Source of the DNA: Balneola sp. EhC07
GTDB taxonomy: Bacteria > Bacteroidota > Rhodothermia > Balneolales > Balneolaceae
DNA: 64,000 nt
NCBI RefSeq assembly: GCF_001650905.1
Contig: NZ_LXYG01000003.1
Location: forward strand, 1 to 64,000
Reading direction: 5' to 3'
In this document: positions 10,701 to 18,029 of the stretch, piece after piece
Layout of the letters: each line of letters opens with the position of its first letter
Position numbering within the stretch: the stretch's first letter is position 1
Notes under the pieces: generated by a model
Told to the model about the DNA's origin: nothing
Seen by the model: only the letters and a program-made list of their open reading frames with translations
Database searches by the model: none
Position numbers and translations under genes: made by a program

Positions 10701-13700
10701 TACGCTCTATTTTATTTCTACTAGCCATGCAACGGGTAATGTAACAGGCGAAAACTTTGTTGGTGGATTAGTGGGCGAACTAGAACTTCCAGTAAAAAAC
10801 AGTTATGCAACAGGTAATGTTTCAGGAGGAGATTGGACTGGAGGGCTTGCAGGACGATCTTCACAAGACTCTATTCTGATAAGCTACGCTACTGGAGATG
10901 TTTCTGGTAATAACTATGTGGGCGGGCTTATTGGGCATGCGAATAGCACCGTTTTTGATGCTTATGCAACCGGCAATGTTGATGGAAATGAATATGTAGG
11001 TGGACTTATCGGAAGAAATGGATTGGGCTTCATCATCAATACTTACTCCGGTGGAGCAGTAACCGGCAACCTTAATGTGGGCGGAATTGCTGGTTACTCT
11101 ACTCGCCCTATTACTAGCGCTTATTGGGATATTGAGAATAGCGGGCAAACTGTTGGGGTTGATAATTCTGGCAGTTCAAACGTAATAGGATTGACTTCCT
11201 CCAGCATGAAGCAGAAAAATAATTTTTCGAGCTTTGATTTTGATTCTACGTGGGCGATTCACAATAACTTCACCAAGCCGTATCTGCAATCAAATCATAC
11301 AGATTCTGTGGACGGATATGATCTAGATTTTTTCACTTTGAACGGGGCTGGAACCGAAGCCGACCCATACCAAATTGCAACCTTGCCAAACCTTTCATGG
11401 CTTAGCGAAACCGATAGCGTTTGGGATAAGTACTTTGTGCAAACAGCAAATATTGATGCTTCCCCAACCATAACTTGGGATGATAGCGCTGGATTTTCGC
11501 CCATTGGTTCTTGGCCACATTTTAGGGGTTCTTACGATGGAGATAATCATACGATTTCAGGACTTTATATAAATCGTCCATCCAACGAAGTCGGTCTATT
11601 TGTAAATGCTGGAACAGGAAGTATCATTCAAAATTTGGGTGTAACAGACATTGATTTCACAGGAGAACATGTAGCAGGTATGGCAAGAAATAATAGAGGG
11701 ACGATTTCCAACAGCTACTCTACGGGAAGTATTACTGCTTCCAGTACAGCAGGGGGGTTTGTGGGGCAAAACATAGTAGAGATTACAAATAGTTATTCAA
11801 CCGTAACTGTAAACAGCAGTGGTAGCGCTGGCGGATTTGTTAGATATAATTTTCCAAGCGGTTCTATTTCAGGCAGCCACTACTCGGGAGAAGTAACCGG
11901 AGCTACTTATGCGGGTGGATTTGCGGCAGAAAATGCAGGCACCATAACAACAAGCTATGCCATGGGTACCGTACAAGCAGGAACATATGGGGGTGGCTTT
12001 GTTGGGTATAGCAGTGGTTCCATTGATGATAGTTACTCGACAGCGGATATTTCCGGAACAGAAAGGGTTGGGGGTTTTATTGGGCGAAATCATGATGGAA
12101 CTATTTCTAGAGGGTATGCCACAGGAGTTGTATTTGGCACTACCACAGTTGGGGGGCTTATAGGGCTTAACGAAGGCGGAACCGTAGCGGAAGCGTATTG
12201 GGACTCAACCGCAAGTGGGCAATTACTCGCTTTTGGAAGTGACGACAATTCCCAAATGGCAACAGGTTTATCTACCTCTCAAAGTAAAACGAAAGTAAAT
12301 TATTCAGGATTTGATTTTAGCTCTGTATGGACAATTCATAGCAATTTTACAAGACCATACTTGCAATCTAACCATAAAGATTCTGTGGACGGGTTTGACT
12401 TAGATTTCTTTACCGTGAATGGAATCGGAACCGAAGCAGATCCCTACCAAATCGCAAACTTAGCCAACCTTTCGTGGATAAGTGATAACGAAACCGAATG
12501 GAGTAAGCACTTTCAACTAACGGACAATATTGATGCAAGCCCAAGCCAAACTTGGAACGATAGCCTTGGCTTTTCACCCATTGGGAATTCATCCACAAAA
12601 TTTACCGGAAGTCTTGATGGTCAGAATCACTACATAAACGGGCTTACCATTAACCAGCCAAGCTCTAATTTTTTGGGCTTGTTCGGCTATTTTTCGGATG
12701 CCACCATTGCTAACTTACATTTAGAGGATATCGACTATAAAGCCTCTAGTTATGTGGGCGGTTTGGTAGGTTTTAATGCGGGCTCAACCATCACCAATAC
12801 TACCATAAGCGGTAGTTTAGTGGCAAAAGATCGAGTAGGTGGGCTTATAGGCTGGACCCAAACGGCGCATTCCGGGCCAGAACTTAGCGTGGTAAATAGT
12901 TCATCGTCCGTAGATGTAACGGGCGCACTTTATACGGGTGGTTTAATCGGATATAATGGCGGGCCAGCTACCATTTCCAATGCTTATGCAACAGGAACTA
13001 TTGTTGGCACCCGCAATGTAGGTGGACTGATTGGGTATAATTCGGAAGCGACCATTAGCGGAAGTTATTCTACGGGAGATATCACGGCAGATGGACAAGT
13101 TGGGGGCTTGGTTAGCTTTAACCGAAGCAATAGTACCATCATTAATTCTTTTTCGACCAGTGATATTACGGCGGGCTATATTGTGGGAGGCTTGGTTGCG
13201 TACAATGTGCTTAGTTCCACCATCGAAAACAGCTACGCCTCTGGTGCAATTAATGCCACTTCTACCGTTGGGGGATTGGTAGCCAGTTTGGAATCGAATG
13301 CCTCCATCATAAACAGCTACTGGAATACCGAAACCACCAACCGAGCAAACGCCACAGGGAATAGCTTTAGCCCCGGCGTAGTTTCGGTAAAAGGATTTTC
13401 AACCGAGGAACTTAAAAACGATTCGAGCTACACAAATTGGGATTTTGCTGATACTTGGGTGCGTCCAAACGGTTCGGTATTACCAACTTTACAGTGGAGC
13501 GATTATAGATTAGGAGGTCCGGAAATTAAAGGTTCTCAAGGTTGGAGGATGTTTGGTGCTCCGTTTGCTAATTCTACTTTTGCAACTATTACAGATTCAT
13601 TATGGACGCAAGGAATTGAAGGAGCGTCAACATCAAAAGGAAGGTCTAATATATACACATGGAATGAATCCAGTCAATCTTGGGGCATTCCGGACTCAAT

Positions 13701-14916
13701 TAATGCTTCTGCTTCTTCAGGAAAAGGATTTATGATGTACGTTTTTGAAGATGACAGCTATGGCACGCCCGGTACTCAGGGAGGTTTTCCTAAGTCAATT
13801 ATAAGCGAAGGAAATGGTGTTACATTGCCTCAAACTATTCCGTTAAGCTATACAGAAGGAGCCATTTCAAATCTAAACGGAATAAATCTTATATCTAATC
13901 CGAGCTTCTCTACCCTAAATTGGGAAGAAATAACCAAAACAAACACAACCGGTATCTATTACGTTTGGGATGGCGCCAACGGCCATTATGATGCATATCA
14001 GACAGGTGTAGGCGGTACAAATTCTGCAACCAAATATATTGCGCCTTTTCAGGGTTTCTATGTAAAAGCGACAGCAGTTTCAGCTGAGCTAAATATAGAT
14101 TCTACGGCAATTGCTTCTACAGATACTGTCGCATATAAAGTTAACGCCAAGAATGAAATATTTTCTTTGTTATTACATCTCGAAAATAAAAATGGTTTAT
14201 CTGATGAACTTCGTTTGGTTGTAAGAGAAGAGGCTCATATTGAATATGATGAATTTGATGCCCCTGAATTCGGTTCTTTTGCTGAAAGCTTTTTAAATAT
14301 TTCAAGTCAATTAGATTCTATCAATCTTGTTATTGACTCAAGACCTTATGCTGAAATTCTTTCTTTTGATCTTGCTCTTGAAGCTCAAAATACTTCCGGA
14401 CAAACATCACTTTCCATTGCTGAAAACAAGCTTCCGGAAAATTGGACCATTGAACTTGTAAATACAGTAACGGAAGAACGATTCGACCTAACACAAGAAG
14501 AAGTGTCACTTTCTATATCAGAAACAAATGCGAAGCCTTCTTCTGAACCAAAAAAATTGAGAACTAAATCTTCCACTGTTAAACCAATATGGAAAGTAGT
14601 TATAAATACTACCGGAATTGCCACAAATACAGAAGACGAAGTAGGGTTACCGGATAAATTTTCGTTAAGTCAAAATTATCCGAATCCATTCAACCCTTCT
14701 ACAACAATTAATTATGATCTACCAAAAGCTAGTGTAGTAAAACTAACTGTTTTTGACATCCTGGGTAGAAAAGTAGCAACGCTGGCTAATGAAAGAAAGG
14801 AAGCCGGTTATCACCAAGTTGTTTTCGATGCTAGAGCATTAGCCTCTGGAGTGTACTTATATCGCTTAGAAGCAGGAAACAACATATTTATCAAAAAATT
14901 AACTCTCATTAAATAA
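7726..14916 (+). CDS. Giant secreted GLUG-repeat protein with T9SS sorting domain
   Basis: This 2396-residue protein has a signal peptide (residues 1-30, ending near NYGYSQ). It then has five large tandem blocks beginning near residues 37, 416, 809, 1207 and 1566. Each block opens with a G-x-GTEADPYQI-like segment and continues with many GLUG repeats of the form GGLVG...NSYATG.V.G. The first four close with a conserved FDF.STW element. GLUG repeats are expected to form a long beta-helix. A distinct region (about 1925-2300) follows, then a C-terminal T9SS type A domain from about 2310 with QNYPNPFNPST and GVYLYRLEAG. It is therefore predicted to be exported and surface-attached or released, perhaps as an adhesin or glycan-binding protein. 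I start it at the ATG at 7726; an in-frame TTG lies two codons earlier. Function is inferred from architecture alone. Confidence 0.9.
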   Translation: MKNNSRITRHTKLLLTFLLTFLVSNYGYSQTAIAPSGSGTSGSPYQISSLENLYWISQNTSSWNSYFEQTADIDASSTANWDDGNGGDAEGFSPIGISFSDDFGGTYDGAGYTISGLTINRTVGDAIGLFGIAYRANVSNLTLQNVDISCTASTYCGALVGLTGSSSEYSNISVSGSVTGNSNLGGIIGWISQSQISHSHFNGSVTGVRTLGGLVGNVSSSTVTNSSALGSVTGNTTGSSSSIGGLVGMNDQSGVINLSFADVDIPVAYSSVGGLVGTNNQSSSISNSYALGTVNGTVNIGGLVGTNNSSSSITDSYSTGAASGSFNFAGLLGSNSGGTITGSFWNTETSGLSTGIASDNNSQSATGLTSDEMLDESSFTGLDFSSTWNIYEELSYPFIQSNVPDTLPGGAVRPLGSGTEAEPFQISNLSQLRLVSADTSYWNEHLIQTADIDASETLNWNSGSGFSPIGSSSHPFTGSYNGQEHSISNLYIIAPRSGRGFIGHADGALVKNISLSNVNITSSFWSGGLIAFGNNISVDNVFVSGQLTGKSYAGGLVGWIQGLVHISNSSTNVSVSSSSSNVGGLIGQSGSISEGSYISNSYASGNVTGIDYVGGLIGSSRIEITKSYATGDVSGTNYIGGLAGFSRALASENYALGNVSGTEYVGGLIGHADTSPINNNYAAGEVSGITKVGGLIGRVWVGASGNYSTGLVTGTNEVGGLFGYTTRATQDNFWDVENSGQTDAVGAVNGNVHVATGLTTSQMYQKSSFSGFDFDSTWAAHSNFTKPYLQSNHKDTVDGYFVDDLKMDGNGTEADPFQIKNLIQLRLISADTSFWNEHLIQTANINASETSSWNSGSGFVPLGTAFNEFTGAYNGQNYTITGLYISRGSGTGFFGRTNGANISNVILDQVDITGSSQVGGLIGQGKKTVISNAHVSGSITGTILIGGLVGDLVTEVSVSNSSSSATVTSTSLSNQSSLAGGLIGRASDLSDSTLYFISTSHATGNVTGENFVGGLVGELELPVKNSYATGNVSGGDWTGGLAGRSSQDSILISYATGDVSGNNYVGGLIGHANSTVFDAYATGNVDGNEYVGGLIGRNGLGFIINTYSGGAVTGNLNVGGIAGYSTRPITSAYWDIENSGQTVGVDNSGSSNVIGLTSSSMKQKNNFSSFDFDSTWAIHNNFTKPYLQSNHTDSVDGYDLDFFTLNGAGTEADPYQIATLPNLSWLSETDSVWDKYFVQTANIDASPTITWDDSAGFSPIGSWPHFRGSYDGDNHTISGLYINRPSNEVGLFVNAGTGSIIQNLGVTDIDFTGEHVAGMARNNRGTISNSYSTGSITASSTAGGFVGQNIVEITNSYSTVTVNSSGSAGGFVRYNFPSGSISGSHYSGEVTGATYAGGFAAENAGTITTSYAMGTVQAGTYGGGFVGYSSGSIDDSYSTADISGTERVGGFIGRNHDGTISRGYATGVVFGTTTVGGLIGLNEGGTVAEAYWDSTASGQLLAFGSDDNSQMATGLSTSQSKTKVNYSGFDFSSVWTIHSNFTRPYLQSNHKDSVDGFDLDFFTVNGIGTEADPYQIANLANLSWISDNETEWSKHFQLTDNIDASPSQTWNDSLGFSPIGNSSTKFTGSLDGQNHYINGLTINQPSSNFLGLFGYFSDATIANLHLEDIDYKASSYVGGLVGFNAGSTITNTTISGSLVAKDRVGGLIGWTQTAHSGPELSVVNSSSSVDVTGALYTGGLIGYNGGPATISNAYATGTIVGTRNVGGLIGYNSEATISGSYSTGDITADGQVGGLVSFNRSNSTIINSFSTSDITAGYIVGGLVAYNVLSSTIENSYASGAINATSTVGGLVASLESNASIINSYWNTETTNRANATGNSFSPGVVSVKGFSTEELKNDSSYTNWDFADTWVRPNGSVLPTLQWSDYRLGGPEIKGSQGWRMFGAPFANSTFATITDSLWTQGIEGASTSKGRSNIYTWNESSQSWGIPDSINASASSGKGFMMYVFEDDSYGTPGTQGGFPKSIISEGNGVTLPQTIPLSYTEGAISNLNGINLISNPSFSTLNWEEITKTNTTGIYYVWDGANGHYDAYQTGVGGTNSATKYIAPFQGFYVKATAVSAELNIDSTAIASTDTVAYKVNAKNEIFSLLLHLENKNGLSDELRLVVREEAHIEYDEFDAPEFGSFAESFLNISSQLDSINLVIDSRPYAEILSFDLALEAQNTSGQTSLSIAENKLPENWTIELVNTVTEERFDLTQEEVSLSISETNAKPSSEPKKLRTKSSTVKPIWKVVINTTGIATNTEDEVGLPDKFSLSQNYPNPFNPSTTINYDLPKASVVKLTVFDILGRKVATLANERKEAGYHQVVFDARALASGVYLYRLEAGNNIFIKKLTLIK

Positions 14917-14930
14917 AAAACATTAGACTC

Positions 14931-14970
14931 AAGACATAAGAAGTGAGACTTCCTTTAAATCTTATGTCTT
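14931..14970 (+). terminator. Stem-loop after the GLUG gene
   Basis: A perfect 10-base inverted repeat, AAGACATAAG and CTTATGTCTT, lies 14 bases after the GLUG stop codon. A smaller nested stem (GAAGT/ACTTC) sits inside it. The T-run after it is short and broken, so it may be a weak terminator, an mRNA-stabilising 3' structure, or an attenuator before the small gene at 14,993. Confidence 0.5.
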
Positions 14971-14992
14971 TCATCTTAAATATATATCCACC

Positions 14993-15187
14993 ATGAAAAC
15001 TCTACTCTTTACCTTACTAACTCTAACAATCATCTTAATATTAACAACTGTTATCAATGCACAACTACCTGGACTTCCCGGTGATGATCCGGCACAAGCT
15101 CCAATTGATGGTGGGCTTGGTTTACTTGCTGCAGCTGGTGGAGCGTATGCATATAAAAAACTGCGTTTTGACAAAACACAGGAATAA
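14993..15187 (+). CDS. Tiny secreted protein with a PID-CTERM-like sorting signal
   Basis: The 64-residue product has a strongly hydrophobic signal peptide (residues 1-23, ending near INAQ). A short Pro/Gly/Asp-rich mature part follows, then a C-terminal tripartite signal: a PIDGG motif, a small-residue hydrophobic helix (LGLLAAAGGAYAY) and a basic cluster KKLR. As I recall, this matches the PID-CTERM type of putative protein-sorting tail described in Bacteroidota. The mature chain would be only about 41 residues. It follows the giant secreted protein and is closed by a strong terminator at 15,277. The sorting enzyme is not identifiable in this window, and the function of such mini-proteins is unknown. 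Confidence 0.75.
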   Translation: MKTLLFTLLTLTIILILTTVINAQLPGLPGDDPAQAPIDGGLGLLAAAGGAYAYKKLRFDKTQE

Positions 15188-15276
15188 AATTAGCTGACTC
15201 GTATTTACTAACCGAGGACTAGAGTGAAGGGTATTGGAGTAAAACCTCCATAACCATCATTTCTGTCCACTTATTA

Positions 15277-15311
15277 AATACCAGTCCCTGAATAGGGCTG
15301 GTATTTTTTTT
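15277..15311 (+). terminator. Rho-independent terminator after the PID-CTERM-like gene
   Basis: AATACCAG (15277-15284) pairs with CTGGTATT (15298-15305). After a one-base bulge, CCCT pairs with AGGG around a GAAT loop, and a run of eight T residues follows. This is a classic intrinsic terminator for plus-strand transcription. It separates the secreted-protein unit from recG. Confidence 0.85.
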
Positions 15312-15364
15312 GCATCAATGCTCACACTTAAATCTACTTGTAATCTGCTCGCTTATCAGATATT

Positions 15365-17458
15365 TTGACTAAAAATTCTGTCTGTCAATTGTCTATTTCT
15401 AAACTATCCGGATTAAGTACCAAAAGACTCGACGCTCTCGCCTCGGAAGGCGTGCGAACCGAACGTGATCTGCTTAATTTTTTTCCCCGACGTTATTTGG
15501 ACAGAAGTAATGTCCAAAAGATAAATCACCTGATGGGCTCGGGTGAAGAAGTTACTGTAGTTGGTAAAGTAGTGAATCTTCAGGAAGTCGGTTTTAAGAG
15601 AAGTAAAAGATTGGAAGTCGCTATAAATGATGGAACCGGAATTGTGAAAGGTGTTTGGTTTCGAGGAGCTTCTTATTTCAAAAAGATATTTAAGGAAGGT
15701 GATCTGGTAGCTTTTTTCGGTCCGGCTAAACGATACGGTAAGTCCATTACAATCGCTCACCCTGAAGTTGACAAACTTTCTGAAGAGGGCGATGTCAGCA
15801 ATTTCTCCAAGATCGTACCTATATATCCCAGCAATAAAGAGTTCAGTAAAACCCGTCTTACCAATAAAATTGTAGCAGGTTGGATTGAGACACTTCTTAA
15901 TCAGATTACTATTAATGAATTTTTACCGCAGAATCTGGTAAAGGAAATGAAATTTCCCTCCAGAGCTGAAGCTTACAGAATGATCCACTTTCCGGAAGAT
16001 CATTCCGAGCACAAAAGAGCTTTAAACCGATTTAAGTTTGAAGAACTCTTTCTTTTTGAAATGAGTATGGAAAAAATTCATCACACCGTAGAAGAACGAA
16101 AATCAGGTCATGTTTTCTCGGAAACCGGAAACTATACATCAAAGTACTTTAATGAACTTCTCCCCTTTCAGCTAACTGAAGGACAAATTTCTTCTCTTGC
16201 TGATATTAAGAAAGATGTCCGCTCCGGAAAGCAAATGAACAGACTTATTCAGGGCGATGTTGGAGCCGGAAAAACAATAGTAGCTATCGGAGCATTGCTT
16301 ATGGCATTGGATAATGGATTTCAAGCCGCATTTCTGGCTCCCACTGAAATTCTTGCTGAACAGCATTACAGAACTTTAGCTGATCATTTGAAAGGACTGG
16401 ATATTAATGTTCGGCTTTTAGTGGGGGGACAGAAATCAAAACTACGAATGGATGTACTCACTGATCTGGAGGGCGGAGGATGCCAGATTGTTGTTGGAAC
16501 CCACGCTATCATTCAGGAAGATGTAAGATTTCATAAGCTCGGTCTTGCCGTTATTGACGAACAGCATCGTTTTGGAGTGAAGCAAAGGGCCGAACTTCTG
16601 AATAAAGGATCTCATCCTCATATATTGGTAATGAGTGCTACTCCTATCCCCCGCTCTTTGGCGATGACGGTTTATGCTGATCTGGATATTTCCATCATCA
16701 AAGGATTACCTGCCGGAAGAAAGCCAATCAAAACCGCTATCCGCGGTAACAAAAAAAGAGAAGGGGTCTGGGATTTTGTTCGAACCGAAGTTAATGATGG
16801 CGGTCAGGTTTATGTGATCTATCCATTGGTAGAAGAATCTGAAGCTTTAGATCTTAAAGATGCTACCGCGGGATATGAAAAACTCAAATCTCAATTTCCG
16901 GATTTTAAATTGGGACTTTTGCATGGCAGGATGAAAAGCGATGAAAAAGATGCAATCATGAAAGCGTTCATTGCTAATGAAATTCAAATTCTCGTTTCTA
17001 CAACTGTAATTGAAGTGGGTGTAGATGTACCAAATGCTTCAGTGATGATCATCGAACATGCTGAACGGTTCGGATTATCACAACTTCACCAGCTTAGAGG
17101 GAGAATTGGTCGTGGCGAGCGACAAAGTTATTGCATTCTTATGCCTGACGTTAAAGTGAGCAAAGCCGGAGCATTTCGTCTTAAAACTATGGAAGAAACG
17201 AACGACGGATTTAAGATTGCCGAAGCTGATCTAAAGCTTCGTGGACCAGGAGACTTCCTCGGCACTAAACAAAGCGGACTTCCTGATTTCAAAGTAGCTG
17301 ATATTGTGGAAGACCAATTCATTTTAGCTCAGGCTAAGGAGAAAGCTAAAGAATTGATCCAAAAAGATGCTGATCTGAAACTTCCGGAAAACCAATCTTT
17401 AAAAAAGATCTTCGAACCTTATCACAAAGAAAAAGCTGAGTTTTATGGGATGGGGTGA
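15365..17458 (+). CDS. recG: ATP-dependent DNA helicase RecG
   Basis: The 697-residue protein is the normal length for RecG, the helicase that remodels stalled forks and Holliday junctions. It has the N-terminal wedge/OB-fold region (LLNFFPRRYLDRS early on). The helicase core includes Walker A GDVGAGKT near residue 297, the Walker B box DEQH, MSATPIPRSL, and a C-terminal QLRGRIGRGERQSYC. The start appears to be TTG at 15365, because an in-frame stop occurs at 15341 and no ATG lies before the conserved N-terminus. A strong terminator lies 54 bases upstream, so it needs its own promoter, which I could not identify. Confidence 0.95.
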   Translation: MTKNSVCQLSISKLSGLSTKRLDALASEGVRTERDLLNFFPRRYLDRSNVQKINHLMGSGEEVTVVGKVVNLQEVGFKRSKRLEVAINDGTGIVKGVWFRGASYFKKIFKEGDLVAFFGPAKRYGKSITIAHPEVDKLSEEGDVSNFSKIVPIYPSNKEFSKTRLTNKIVAGWIETLLNQITINEFLPQNLVKEMKFPSRAEAYRMIHFPEDHSEHKRALNRFKFEELFLFEMSMEKIHHTVEERKSGHVFSETGNYTSKYFNELLPFQLTEGQISSLADIKKDVRSGKQMNRLIQGDVGAGKTIVAIGALLMALDNGFQAAFLAPTEILAEQHYRTLADHLKGLDINVRLLVGGQKSKLRMDVLTDLEGGGCQIVVGTHAIIQEDVRFHKLGLAVIDEQHRFGVKQRAELLNKGSHPHILVMSATPIPRSLAMTVYADLDISIIKGLPAGRKPIKTAIRGNKKREGVWDFVRTEVNDGGQVYVIYPLVEESEALDLKDATAGYEKLKSQFPDFKLGLLHGRMKSDEKDAIMKAFIANEIQILVSTTVIEVGVDVPNASVMIIEHAERFGLSQLHQLRGRIGRGERQSYCILMPDVKVSKAGAFRLKTMEETNDGFKIAEADLKLRGPGDFLGTKQSGLPDFKVADIVEDQFILAQAKEKAKELIQKDADLKLPENQSLKKIFEPYHKEKAEFYGMG

Positions 17459-17721
17459 GGATATTCAACACCCAACAAAGATATAGTTAGTTTTCTTTTG
17501 GGTTGTTGCTCATTTATTCCTGAGAAGATAATCCGTAAAAATACCTCGATCCGTTTTCAACTTACTTTATCGAACAAATATCAGATCATATCTCTACAAA
17601 TAATCTACATTCAGTAAATGTTTAATTCTTTTCTTGAGATTGTTCGTTCAATTAATAAATTTTAATGTTATAATTAACATCAATATTCTTTCACGCAAAT
17701 AATCTAAAGAATGACGAAATA

Positions 17722-17991
17722 GTGGAATTCCGGGAAACTAAAGAGAAATCAGCTCAGCACTGTGGGATGTGTGGCACCAAGAATGGCCAAGAGCGTCCTG
17801 TTGGTAAAATTATTGTTCAACTAAAGCCTACTATTTATAAAGGTAAACAAGATCATTTATGTCAAACTTGTTTCGTGTTGAACAATAGTGAAATAAACCG
17901 CAAAGAAGGTCATTTAGCTGAAAAAAAGCAATTGAAATGGTATCAAAGGCTTTTGAAGATTGGATTTATAACCAAAAAATCTAATGAATGA
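17722..17991 (+). CDS. Small CxxC (zinc-ribbon-like) protein, unknown function
   Basis: An 89-residue protein with two cysteine pairs, HCGMC near residue 15 and LCQTC near 50, spaced as in a small zinc ribbon. The rest is basic and ends KKSNE. I do not recognise a family. It uses a GTG start, because the ATG at 17711 runs into a stop after two codons. Its reality is supported by the paired cysteines and by a perfect 15-base terminator stem that includes its stop codon. It could be a nucleic-acid-binding or redox-sensing protein; that is a guess from the zinc ribbon only. Confidence 0.65.
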   Translation: MEFRETKEKSAQHCGMCGTKNGQERPVGKIIVQLKPTIYKGKQDHLCQTCFVLNNSEINRKEGHLAEKKQLKWYQRLLKIGFITKKSNE

Positions 17992-18008
17992 CAATTCATT
18001 AGATTTTT
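17975..18008. terminator. Bidirectional terminator between the CxxC gene and typA
   Basis: A perfect 15-base stem with a 4-base GACA loop: the left arm at 17975-17989 and the right arm at 17994-18008. The A-rich and T-rich flanks give a U-tract in both directions. The left arm overlaps the last codons of the CxxC gene, and the structure sits between the two convergent genes. Confidence 0.85.
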
Positions 18009-18029
18009 ATTCATTAAGTTAAAGCCTTC

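Noticed and set aside
7834-13500. Repeats as a possible CRISPR or satellite array
   Set aside because: The repeats are in frame, protein-level GLUG repeats with variable DNA and no constant spacer length.
15188-15276. Possible riboswitch or small RNA before the terminator at 15,277
   Set aside because: Only a short GGAG/CTCC hairpin was seen; no known riboswitch consensus was recognised.
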